Below, one piece after another: positions 48,358 to 57,922 of a stretch of DNA of 64,000 nucleotides (its first letter is position 1; each line of letters starts with the position of its first letter). The DNA comes from Flavobacterium restrictum. GTDB lineage: Bacteria > Bacteroidota > Bacteroidia > Flavobacteriales > Flavobacteriaceae. Both the position numbers and the translations under genes were made by a program. The DNA is taken from assembly GCF_007097245.1 (NCBI RefSeq), contig NZ_VJZT01000001.1, positions 310,001-374,000 of the forward strand. Direction: 5' to 3'. The notes below the pieces were generated by a model. It was not told where the DNA came from. It saw nothing but the letters and a program-made list of their open reading frames with translations, and did no database searches.

Positions 48358-50319
48358 ATGGAAACCATCAACGACTATATGCCATTAAGCCACGACTGGA
48401 ACGAAGAACGTTTGCAAACCTTAAAAAAGTTGTATCCAGACTTGTTTACCAATGAGCAAATGCCAAACATTCAAGAAATTGTAAAAATATTCAATTACGC
48501 TGGCATACAAGAAACGGAACGCTATGAATTTCGTTGGTTTGGCAAAAGCCAAGCCAAGCGCAATGCTTTTACGCCAAGTAATGCTACATTGGTTTATGAC
48601 GAGCATAGAAGCATAAACCCAACGGTCAGCGAAAATATAATTATTGAAGGAGAAAATCTCGAAGTGCTGAAACTATTGAGTGGCAGTTACCGTGAAAAAA
48701 TAAAATGTATCTATATAGACCCGCCCTACAACACAGGGAAAGACTTTGTGTATAGCGACAATTTTACCCAAGACAAAAAAGGCTACTGGGAAGATGCCGA
48801 AGTGCTTGAAAATGGAGTAAAAATTGATACCAATGCCGAAACCGATGGGCGCTATCACTCCAACTGGCTTAATATGATGTACAGTCGATTGCTAATTGCA
48901 AGACAGTTACTAAAAGAAGATGGCGTGATTTTTATCTCTATTGATGATAACGAAGTACATCATTTACGCAAATTATGCGATGAAGTTTTTGGAGAGGAGA
49001 ATTTTGTCAGCCTTTTTCCTTGGAAGAAAAGAACAGCAAAAAGTGATGTTCCGTTCGGAGTATCTCAAGATTATGAATGGATAATTTCTTATGCTAAATC
49101 TGAATTTAATGCCGGGTTAAGTATTGAAAGAAAATATCATCAAACCGACGATTACCCAAATGACCGTTGGAGATTATCCGATTTAACAAAACAAACTAGT
49201 GCAGAAGAGAGACCAAATTCAGCATTTGATTTAGTAGATCCAAAAACAAATAAGATTTATAAATTTAATCGTCAAAGAGTTTGGTCTGTAACTAAAGATA
49301 CTTTTCAAGATTATTATGATAAAGGCAAAATAGTATTTCCAGATGATTATAAATTTTTAAATACGAATATTCCATCTTATAGAGTTTTTGAAAGTGAAGA
49401 TAAAGAAAAGGCTTTAAAAAAATATGGTAGTGAAGATGCAATCAAAGCTGTTTCAACAATATTACCCGTAAACATTGGAATGAGTGAAAATGGGAATAAA
49501 GAGATGGTTGATTTTTTTGGAAATAAAATATTTAGTTTTCCAAAACCAACTACTCTAGTCAAATATTTTTATTCTAGTATAAATGATAAAAATGCTTTAA
49601 TATTAGATTTCTTCGGAGGTTCCGGCACAACAGGTCAAGCTGTAATGGAATTGAACAAAGAAGATGGTGGCAACCGTAAGTTTATATTAGTCCAAATCCC
49701 CGAAGCTACAGACGAAAAGAGTGAAGCCTACAAAGCAGGATTCAAGAAAATAAGTGATATTACAATAGAGCGTAACAAGCGTGTAGTTGCTAAAATAGAA
49801 AACGAACTAGCCGAGAAAAACAAAAAGAAAGAGGGGGAATTATCTTTTGATTCCGTTGCTGAACCATCAACTAGCAACTATCAACCAAAAACCAATCTTG
49901 GTTTCAAAGTTTTCAAACTTCAAAAATCAAATTTTCCAAGAGTTGAATTTGCGCCTGACCCTGAATTATCAGAGCAAGGAAACATAGAATTATTAAAAAA
50001 ATACATTCGAGACAAAGAAGCACAATTGGTCAATGCCTTTAATAAAGAAGAACTATTAACAGAGATTTTATTGAAAAATAATTTTACGCTTAATTATACT
50101 ACAACGGCTCAAGAACAATTTACCAAAAACGAAATTTTACTTGCAACGGATGGCGACAAGGAAACTTTGATTTGTCTTGATGTGAGTATAGAACCCGAGA
50201 CGGTTGACTATTTCAAAGTGAATACTGGACAAAAGTTCATTTGCTTGGAACGTGCGCTTGACACCACCAAGAAATACAATTTGAAACACTATTTGGGAGA
50301 TAAATTTAATGCATTTTAA
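48358..50319 (+). CDS. Type III DNA methyltransferase subunit Mod
   Basis: Recognises the target sequence and methylates adenine, protecting host DNA and guiding Res. The 653 residues carry catalytic motif IV DPPY at 121-124 and the AdoMet motif I DFFGGSGTTG from 417, the order of beta-class amino-methyltransferases. The segment between them (about 210-390) would hold the target recognition domain. A coiled-coil-like lysine/glutamate stretch (about 460-500) precedes a C-terminal domain. No simple-sequence tract that would suggest phase variation was seen. The recognition site cannot be predicted. Confidence 0.93.
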   Translation: METINDYMPLSHDWNEERLQTLKKLYPDLFTNEQMPNIQEIVKIFNYAGIQETERYEFRWFGKSQAKRNAFTPSNATLVYDEHRSINPTVSENIIIEGENLEVLKLLSGSYREKIKCIYIDPPYNTGKDFVYSDNFTQDKKGYWEDAEVLENGVKIDTNAETDGRYHSNWLNMMYSRLLIARQLLKEDGVIFISIDDNEVHHLRKLCDEVFGEENFVSLFPWKKRTAKSDVPFGVSQDYEWIISYAKSEFNAGLSIERKYHQTDDYPNDRWRLSDLTKQTSAEERPNSAFDLVDPKTNKIYKFNRQRVWSVTKDTFQDYYDKGKIVFPDDYKFLNTNIPSYRVFESEDKEKALKKYGSEDAIKAVSTILPVNIGMSENGNKEMVDFFGNKIFSFPKPTTLVKYFYSSINDKNALILDFFGGSGTTGQAVMELNKEDGGNRKFILVQIPEATDEKSEAYKAGFKKISDITIERNKRVVAKIENELAEKNKKKEGELSFDSVAEPSTSNYQPKTNLGFKVFKLQKSNFPRVEFAPDPELSEQGNIELLKKYIRDKEAQLVNAFNKEELLTEILLKNNFTLNYTTTAQEQFTKNEILLATDGDKETLICLDVSIEPETVDYFKVNTGQKFICLERALDTTKKYNLKHYLGDKFNAF

Positions 50320-50348
50320 AATCAATACAATCTATCTAACTCTTTTTT

Positions 50349-50376
50349 AATTGGTGCAAATTGGTGCAATTGGTAG
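50349..50376. repeat. Short tandem repeat of AATTGGTGCA after mod
   Basis: AATTGGTGCA occurs twice in direct succession (50349-50368), followed by a partial third copy ATTGGTAG. It begins 30 bases after the mod stop, at the right edge of the restriction locus. Confidence 0.75.
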
Positions 50377-50396
50377 TCAAAACAGCGTGCCACTTG

Positions 50397-50428
50397 TTGT
50401 CAAAGTGCAACCTCTTTCTTTACATTCG
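50397..50428 (+). promoter_or_regulatory. Possible promoter of the GNAT-nagZ pair
   Basis: TTG (50397-50399), a 21-base spacer and TACATTCG (50421-50428), one mismatch from TAnnTTTG, about 31 bases before the GNAT start codon. It would give the two downstream genes their own transcription despite the restriction locus upstream. Confidence 0.4.
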
Positions 50429-50459
50429 TGGCAAAACATCCAAAAAGCAATTAAAACCT

Positions 50460-50912
50460 ATGATAACTTTAAAAAAAACAACTTCTGACGCTATTGATTT
50501 TATAAATTTAATCGTTTTATTAGACCAAGATTTAAAAATTAGAGATGGCGAAGATCACGATTTTTACAATCAATTCAATAAAACCAATGCTATCAAGCAT
50601 GTAATTGTTGGGTATGAAAATGAAACGGCTGCGGGTTGCGGTGCTTTTAGAGAATACAGCCCTGAATGTGTTGAAATTAAACGAATGTTTGTACATCCTG
50701 ATTATCGCAAACAGGGTATTGCATCCCAGATTTTGAATGAATTAGAACGTTGGGCAGCGGATTTAAACTACACACAAACCATTTTAGAAACTGGAAAAAA
50801 TCAACCTGAAGCCATTGCATTGTATCAAAAATTAGGCTACACTATTACCCCAAATTACCCTCCTTATGAAAACATGGAGAATAGTGTTTGTATGAAAAAA
50901 ACTGTATCATAA
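50460..50912 (+). CDS. GNAT-family N-acetyltransferase
   Basis: Acetyl-CoA-dependent transferase of 150 residues. I start at ATG 50460 (MITLKKTTSDAIDF); the longer open frame from 50361 adds 33 residues unlike the family. The acetyl-CoA-binding motif A is clear: EIKRMFVHPDYRKQGIASQIL (in part, with the R/Q-x-x-G-I/A pattern), followed by AIALYQKLGYTITPNY. The substrate is unknown. Its TAA overlaps the ATG of the NagZ-like gene (TAATG), so the two are coupled. A role in amino-sugar or cell-wall metabolism is suggested only by that context. Confidence 0.87.
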   Translation: MITLKKTTSDAIDFINLIVLLDQDLKIRDGEDHDFYNQFNKTNAIKHVIVGYENETAAGCGAFREYSPECVEIKRMFVHPDYRKQGIASQILNELERWAADLNYTQTILETGKNQPEAIALYQKLGYTITPNYPPYENMENSVCMKKTVS

Positions 50913-52513
50913 TGACTCCTCAAACTTTAGAACATAAAATAGGACAATTCTTTTTTCCAGCCGTTTTCATTAACGACACCGAAGAAAATATCCAAGCTAC
51001 CGAACGCTTAATTAGGGAATACAACATAGGCGGATTGACTTTTTTTCACAGTCGTGCCAGTGCAGCAACGAATTATGAAAACAATAAAAAAATTGAATAT
51101 AACGACGACAGTTTTGACCGCCTAAAAAAGTTAATTATCAGGTATCAAAACTGCGCTACCACTCCCCTACTAATGAGTATTGATGCGGAATGGGGATTGG
51201 CCATGCGGATCGAAAAAACACCACAATATCCCTATGCCATTACCCTAGGTGCCTTGCCCGAAAGTCATAAAAGCTTGGTTTACGAGGTAGGAAAGCAAAT
51301 AGGTTTGGACCTCAAAGCCGCGGGAATTCACTACAATCTTGCACCTCTAGCGGATATCAATAATAATCCTAATAATCCCGTAATTGGGTACCGTTCCTTT
51401 GGTCAAAACAAAGATAAAGTGGCGGATTATGCTATAGAATATTTGCGTGGTATGAACTCTGTTGGAGTTTTAGGTTGCCTCAAGCACTTTCCTGGACATG
51501 GGAATACGAATGTAGATTCGCACCTTGGATTGCCTATTTTGAACGAAACTTTAGCGGAATTACTCGAAAACGAATTGGTTCCCTTTATAAAAGGAATTCA
51601 AAACAATGTCGATTCCATTATGATTGGTCACTTGGCGGTTCCAGCATTGAATGATGGCAAAGATACATCGGCAACTTTATCCAAGAATATAATCGAAACG
51701 CTTTTGCGCAAGCAATTGGGTTATGATGGATTAGTGATTTCGGATGCCTTGAATATGCACAGCGTGTCTAAATTGTATACCCAAAAAGGGAAATTAGAAT
51801 GGGAGGCGTTTAATGCTGGAAATGATGTTTTGTGTTTTGCTGAAAATGTCCCAGAAGGCATACAAGAAATACTAAAAAACGCCACGCCACAACGCATCGA
51901 AGAAAGCCTACATCGCATTATGAAATGCAAAGAAAAAGCAGGTATTTTAGATACAAAAGTCACTTTTTCGGGTGGTTTTGACGGGGCCAAAACGTCAAAT
52001 TTGAATCGGGAAATTGCTCAAAATAGCCTTACCAAAATCAAAGACAATTCGAATACCCAACTTATTTTTGAAGGGCAAAAAAACAATACATTAGCAAAAA
52101 TTTCTCTTTATAAAAACGCCGATAATGCTTTTTTTAAAGTACTAAAAATACTTCCTGCTCCTGAATTTGGTATCGAAAAAGGGGCTGAAATAGACGATGG
52201 TTTTTTAGAAAAAATGAAGCTTTACGATACATTGCTAATTGCCTTGTTTGTACCCAAAGCCAAACCTTTTCATAATTTTGAAATAGAAGATGCTGTTTTA
52301 GAAATTTTGAAGAAATGGTTTGAAACCAAAAAATGTATCGTATACCTTTTTGGGAATCCGTATGCGTTGCAAGTGCTCCCAAAGCTGAATCAAGCCAAAG
52401 GAATTATACAAGTCTATCAGGATTTTGATGAATTTCAAGAAAGTGCCGCACAGCAATTACTTGAAAATGGAGCATGCAAAGGAACATTACCAGTTGAAAT
52501 CGAAGGACTTTAG
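50912..52513 (+). CDS. Beta-N-acetylhexosaminidase, NagZ-like GH3
   Basis: Cytoplasmic removal of N-acetylglucosamine from muropeptides during wall recycling. I start at ATG 50912, overlapping the GNAT stop; 533 residues. There is no signal peptide. The NagZ signature KHFPGHG (191-197) is followed by DSH (202-204), whose His-Asp pair is the unusual acid/base of NagZ. The nucleophile is D278 in VISDALNMH. Residues about 350-533 form an extra C-terminal domain beyond the minimal single-domain NagZ. With the AmpG-like importer upstream it would form a recycling route. Confidence 0.88.
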   Translation: MTPQTLEHKIGQFFFPAVFINDTEENIQATERLIREYNIGGLTFFHSRASAATNYENNKKIEYNDDSFDRLKKLIIRYQNCATTPLLMSIDAEWGLAMRIEKTPQYPYAITLGALPESHKSLVYEVGKQIGLDLKAAGIHYNLAPLADINNNPNNPVIGYRSFGQNKDKVADYAIEYLRGMNSVGVLGCLKHFPGHGNTNVDSHLGLPILNETLAELLENELVPFIKGIQNNVDSIMIGHLAVPALNDGKDTSATLSKNIIETLLRKQLGYDGLVISDALNMHSVSKLYTQKGKLEWEAFNAGNDVLCFAENVPEGIQEILKNATPQRIEESLHRIMKCKEKAGILDTKVTFSGGFDGAKTSNLNREIAQNSLTKIKDNSNTQLIFEGQKNNTLAKISLYKNADNAFFKVLKILPAPEFGIEKGAEIDDGFLEKMKLYDTLLIALFVPKAKPFHNFEIEDAVLEILKKWFETKKCIVYLFGNPYALQVLPKLNQAKGIIQVYQDFDEFQESAAQQLLENGACKGTLPVEIEGL

Positions 52514-52541
52514 AGAATGTTGGATTTCATTTGTAACTAAA

Positions 52542-52758
52542 TAACAATCATCGATTGTATTATGACGTGTTTTAAAAATTAGACAAAATGGAGTAAGTAC
52601 TTGAAATAATTTAATACTATATTTTTAAAGTTTAAAACATTGACTTTAAGGCTAATGGCGAACAGCTAATTGCTATAAGCTAGTTAACATATTGATTTTG
52701 AACTAGTATTAATACTATTGCTTCTTTTGACTTTACGACATTAAAACTTTCGACTTAC
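52542..52758 (+). repeat. Dispersed intergenic repeat, copy B, with internal heptamer array
   Basis: The same three blocks as copy A: 52542-52596 (with a 4-base insertion ATTG relative to A), TGATTTTGAA at 52693-52702, and the identical 38-base block at 52721-52758. Between the first two blocks copy B carries about 96 extra bases, including the heptamers at 52651-52685. Confidence 0.85.
52651..52685. repeat. Five-unit 7-bp tandem repeat (GCTAATN)
   Basis: GCTAATG, GCGAACA, GCTAATT, GCTATAA, GCTAGTT in exact register, inside repeat copy B and absent from copy A. Confidence 0.75.
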
Positions 52759-52768
52759 TTATAACCAA

Positions 52769-52806
52769 TAAAAAAAGGTAATTTGTTTGACCAAATTACC
52801 TTTTTA
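52769..52806. terminator. Terminator of katG, possibly bidirectional
   Basis: AAAAAAAGGTAATTTG pairs with CAAATTACCTTTTT around a short loop, 21 bases beyond the katG stop on the minus strand. A and T tracts on both sides would also let it stop plus-strand transcription from the nagZ-like gene. Confidence 0.85.
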
Positions 52807-52826
52807 TACAATTATAATAGTTCCAG

Positions 52827-55070
<2,244 letters not shown>

Positions 55071-55137
55071 TTAAATAATTAATTACATTTCTAGAGTACG
55101 AAATTACTAAATAAATCTATCGTTAATTAGCTTTTTA

Positions 55138-55199
55138 ATAGATAAAAACTATAGTTGTTTCTGAAATATTTTATTGAAATCCTATTGATTGCGCAATAG
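55138..55199. promoter_or_regulatory. OxyR-like half-site and a second palindrome upstream of katG
   Basis: ATAG-N7-CTAT (55138-55152) equals one half of the OxyR consensus. 30 bases further lies CTATTG-N6-CAATAG (55182-55199). The first site falls about 30 bases upstream of the possible katG -7 box. Spacing between the two does not give a full four-part OxyR site, so this is a candidate only. Confidence 0.4.
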
Positions 55200-55472
55200 T
55201 AAAAAAGGAACGCTAATTGCCATTTTTATTTTAAAAAGTAGTATGAATCATTCCTACAACTAAATTTTATCAAAAAATACCTTTTTTTCCAAAACACAAC
55301 TCCCAACGGAATTCGAAATAAAAGAACCCGTAAAATAGGAATTTCATTTTTTTAAAGCATTAAAATTTACATGATATAATTATTTAAGAACACACCTCTT
55401 TTAATAGTCAAAACTTATCATTAGATAATTAAATATAATTAAAAACTATTTAAAAGAACTGTTTTTAAGAAC

Positions 55473-55480
55473 TACTTTTG
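55473..55480 (+). promoter_or_regulatory. Promoter -7 box of the peroxiredoxin gene
   Basis: TACTTTTG, a full TAnnTTTG match followed by C, 35 bases before the start codon. There is no TTG at -33, as often for activator-dependent promoters. Confidence 0.55.
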
Positions 55481-55515
55481 CATCAAATTTAAAACAACAA
55501 TAAAATTATAAAATT

Positions 55516-56154
55516 ATGTCATTAGTAGGTAAAAAATTCCCAAGTATTGCAGTAGACGCCATTTCGGAAATGGGTGATAATTTGAAGATAAATGTATTTG
55601 AAGAAGCGGTAAACAACAACAAAAAAGTACTATTGTTTTGGTATCCAAAAGATTTTACTTTTGTATGTCCAACTGAATTACATGCTTTTCAAGCTGCTTT
55701 ACCTGAATTTGATAAAAGAAATACCATTGTAATTGGTGCGTCATGTGATACAAATGAAGTGCATTTTGCTTGGTTAAATACTCCAAAAAATAATGGTGGA
55801 ATTGAAGGAGTAACGTACCCAATTCTTGCCGATACAAATCGTAATCTTGCCAATATTTTGGATATTTTGGATATCGATTCTACTGAATACAGCGAAGAAA
55901 CGGATTCAGTGATTATTGAAGGTTCTAATGTGACTTTTAGAGCAACATACCTTATTGACGAAACAGGTAAAATTTTCCACGAAAGTGTAAACGATATGCC
56001 ATTGGGTCGTAACGTAAATGAGTATTTGCGTATGGTTGATGCCTACACTCACATTCAAGAAAAAGGTGAAGTTTGTCCTGCAAACTGGGAAGCTGGAAAA
56101 GAAGCCATGAGCGCTGACAGAAAAAGTACTGCCGAATACTTGAGCTTGAACTAA
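55516..56154 (+). CDS. 2-Cys peroxiredoxin (AhpC/Prx1 type)
   Basis: Thiol peroxidase reducing hydrogen peroxide and organic peroxides. The 212 residues include the peroxidatic site FWYPKDFTFVCPTE with C51 and the resolving C187 in GEVCPANWE, the two-cysteine pattern of the AhpC/Prx1 subfamily. Length is slightly longer than E. coli AhpC. No AhpF is present; a thioredoxin gene lies 134 bases downstream and may supply electrons. It is the first gene of the plus-strand oxidative stress group. Confidence 0.95.
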   Translation: MSLVGKKFPSIAVDAISEMGDNLKINVFEEAVNNNKKVLLFWYPKDFTFVCPTELHAFQAALPEFDKRNTIVIGASCDTNEVHFAWLNTPKNNGGIEGVTYPILADTNRNLANILDILDIDSTEYSEETDSVIIEGSNVTFRATYLIDETGKIFHESVNDMPLGRNVNEYLRMVDAYTHIQEKGEVCPANWEAGKEAMSADRKSTAEYLSLN

Positions 56155-56165
56155 AAAAAACAGCA

Positions 56166-56267
56166 AATTCAAAAGTTAATTTCAATGGCAATGACAATTC
56201 CAATAGCAAAAATCAATTGTAAATTCAAAAATGCAATATTTTTTATCTTGAAATTGACTTTTGAATT
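56166..56267. repeat. 20-bp inverted repeat flanking a hexamer array
   Basis: AATTCAAAAGTTAATTTCAA (56166-56185) is complementary with one mismatch to 56248-56267. Starting in the left arm, CAATGG, CAATGA, CAATTC, CAATAG and CAAAAA follow in 6-base register (56183-56212). It sits between the peroxiredoxin and thioredoxin genes. Confidence 0.7.
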
Positions 56268-56288
56268 AGCCTCTAAATAAAAAAAATT

Positions 56289-56597
56289 ATGTTAATCGAA
56301 TTAAACGAAGACACGTTGCATGAACTAGTTGCAGCAAATGAAAAAGTTGTGGTACAATTTTCGGCTTCATGGTGTGGGAATTGCAGAATTATGAAACCAA
56401 AATTCAAAAAATTAGCTACCGAAAACGATGCTATAACTTTTGTATTGGTTGATGCCGAAAATTCTCCTGAATCAAGAAAATTAGCTAACGTGAGCAATTT
56501 GCCTACTTTTGCCACATTTGTAAAAGGAATTTTGGTGAACGAAACACAAACCAACAAACAAGAAGTTTTGATAGAGTTAGTTCAAGAAATCGTTTAA
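56289..56597 (+). CDS. Thioredoxin-like protein with WCGNC active site
   Basis: A minimal thioredoxin fold of 102 residues without a signal peptide. The active site FSASWCGNCRIMKPKF carries C29 and C32 with GN between them instead of the usual GP. The cis-proline loop NLPTFATF is present, as is the conserved VDAENSPE strand. It probably reduces the upstream peroxiredoxin or a related client; this is inferred from position. The small gene at 56608 follows 10 bases later and is likely co-transcribed. Confidence 0.9.
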   Translation: MLIELNEDTLHELVAANEKVVVQFSASWCGNCRIMKPKFKKLATENDAITFVLVDAENSPESRKLANVSNLPTFATFVKGILVNETQTNKQEVLIELVQEIV

Positions 56598-56607
56598 AGA
56601 CTGCTAT

Positions 56608-56865
56608 ATGAAACTACCTGTTATAAAACATTTGACTCAATTTATTGAAGAAAATGACCAAGATTATATTATTGAAACCATCGAAGTGCTGGAAGCTATG
56701 ACTGAAATTTCATCCTTAAAAGAGGAAGAATTGGATGTTATTGGCGAATTGATTTCTAATATGTACGGCGCACTTGAGGTGCACAAAATGGTTCAAACTG
56801 GAACTGATAAAAAAGAAGCTATGAATGCTTTTATGAAACGCGTTTTGGGTTCAATAGATAAATAA
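56608..56865 (+). CDS. Small conserved protein (DUF6952-like)
   Basis: An acidic, apparently all-helical protein of 85 residues (MKLPVIKHLTQFIEENDQD start; ends KRVLGSIDK). There is no cysteine, signal peptide or membrane segment. It resembles small flavobacterial proteins found next to thioredoxin and peroxiredoxin genes and labelled DUF6952; the label is from memory. It lies 10 bases after the thioredoxin gene and is followed by a terminator, so it closes this transcript. Function unknown. Confidence 0.78.
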   Translation: MKLPVIKHLTQFIEENDQDYIIETIEVLEAMTEISSLKEEELDVIGELISNMYGALEVHKMVQTGTDKKEAMNAFMKRVLGSIDK

Positions 56866-56885
56866 AAACAAAAATAGAAATTGAA

Positions 56886-56916
56886 AGCGTACTTGGAAAT
56901 GAGTGCGCTTTTTTTA
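56886..56916 (+). terminator. Terminator after the small conserved protein gene
   Basis: AGCGTACT pairs with AGTGCGCT (one G-U pair) around an 8-base loop and is followed by eight T. Confidence 0.8.
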
Positions 56917-56954
56917 TGCCAAAAAGTTGTATTTAGGAATACATCAACCAATAA

Positions 56955-57002
56955 ATTCTTAAAGAGTAAGAACATAATTCTTAAAAAAAATCCTTACTTT
57001 TG
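56955..57002 (+). promoter_or_regulatory. tpx promoter region with duplicated ATTCTTAAA
   Basis: The -7 box TACTTTTG (56995-57002) lies 23 bases before the tpx start. Upstream, ATTCTTAAA occurs at 56955-56963 and 56977-56985, 22 bases apart. There is no -33 TTG. The peroxiredoxin promoter has the same -7 box and a similar TTTTTAAGAAC just before it. Confidence 0.5.
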
Positions 57003-57025
57003 AACCTCATTAAAAACAAAAAAAA

Positions 57026-57523
57026 ATGGCTTCAATTACATTAGGAGGAAATCCAATACACACTTCAGGAGAATTACCAACGGTAGGTTCACAATTAGCT
57101 GATTTTAAATTAGTTCAAAACGATTTGTCAATTGCTACATTAAGTACTTTTGCTGGAAAAAAATTAGTTTTGAATATTTTTCCAAGTATCGATACTGGAA
57201 CTTGTGCAACATCTGTTCGAAAATTTAACGAAAGTGCCAGCACATTAGACAACACAACCGTATTGTGTATTTCTAGAGATTTGCCATTTGCACAAAAACG
57301 TTTTTGTGGTGCTGAAGGATTAGAAAACGTCATTAATTTATCAGATTTTCAAGAGGGTGCGTTTGGTAAAAACAATGGTTTAGAAATTATTGACGGACCT
57401 TTGGCCGGATTGCACTCCAGAGTTATTATCGTAGTAGACGAAAACGGAACTGTTACCCACACAGAACAAGTTGGAGAAATTGCTAACGAACCTAATTATG
57501 AAGCGGCATTAGCTGTACTATAG
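57026..57523 (+). CDS. tpx: Thiol peroxidase Tpx
   Basis: Atypical 2-Cys peroxiredoxin that reduces lipid and other peroxides with thioredoxin. The 165 residues follow the family: TLGGNPIHTSGELPTVG, peroxidatic C60 in PSIDTGTCATSVRKFNE, resolving C94 in QKRFCGAEGLENV, and the ending GEIANEPNYEAALAVL. Positions agree with E. coli Tpx (C61, C95). It heads a row of six plus-strand genes with gaps of 6-18 bases, so the downstream envelope and division genes may be read from its promoter. Confidence 0.96.
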   Translation: MASITLGGNPIHTSGELPTVGSQLADFKLVQNDLSIATLSTFAGKKLVLNIFPSIDTGTCATSVRKFNESASTLDNTTVLCISRDLPFAQKRFCGAEGLENVINLSDFQEGAFGKNNGLEIIDGPLAGLHSRVIIVVDENGTVTHTEQVGEIANEPNYEAALAVL

Positions 57524-57529
57524 TTTGCT

Positions 57530-57904
57530 ATGGAATTTCAAAAAGACAATACCTTCGTTACAGGAAGATTGAAAAGCGTCACCTTTGCCTTCAAAGGAGC
57601 AGTCAAATTAATTACGACCGAACATAGCATTATGGTGCAATTTTCGATAGGAATTTTGATGACTGTTGCTGGTTTTTATTTTAGTATAACTGCTACCGAA
57701 TGGCTTTTTCAAACATTAGCTATTGGTTTGATTATGAGTGTCGAAGGATTGAATACGGCCGTTGAAAAAATAGCCGATTTTATACATCCCAATTACCATG
57801 AACGAATAGGTTTTATAAAAGATATTGCAGCAGGAGCTGTGTTTTTTGCCGCCATAACTGCAATAATTATAGGGTTAATAATATATGTACCAAAATTTAT
57901 TTAG
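57530..57904 (+). CDS. Diacylglycerol/undecaprenol kinase family protein
   Basis: Small membrane kinase of 124 residues with three membrane helices. The family motifs FAFKGAVKLITTEHSI and SVEGLNTAVEKIADFI contain the conserved Glu and Asn of the active site. It phosphorylates diacylglycerol or, as in many bacteria of this subgroup, undecaprenol to refill the wall-lipid carrier pool; which one cannot be decided here. It begins 6 bases after tpx and ends 18 bases before ftsK. Confidence 0.9.
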   Translation: MEFQKDNTFVTGRLKSVTFAFKGAVKLITTEHSIMVQFSIGILMTVAGFYFSITATEWLFQTLAIGLIMSVEGLNTAVEKIADFIHPNYHERIGFIKDIAAGAVFFAAITAIIIGLIIYVPKFI

Positions 57905-57922
57905 GCACTATTAAAATCAAGA

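Larger units (their letters stand above)
52514..52826. other. 313-base convergent gap between the nagZ-like gene and katG
   Basis: Contains dispersed repeat copy B (52542-52758), including a heptamer array, then the katG terminator. No coding region is visible. Confidence 0.75.

Noticed and set aside
48358..50319. Phase-variable repeat tract in mod
   Set aside because: No homopolymer or short tandem tract long enough to slip was found in the coding region.
44462..50339. TATCTAA as a target-site duplication flanking the restriction locus (44462-44468 and 50333-50339)
   Set aside because: Only seven AT-rich bases, expected by chance at this composition, and not precisely at the edges of the locus.
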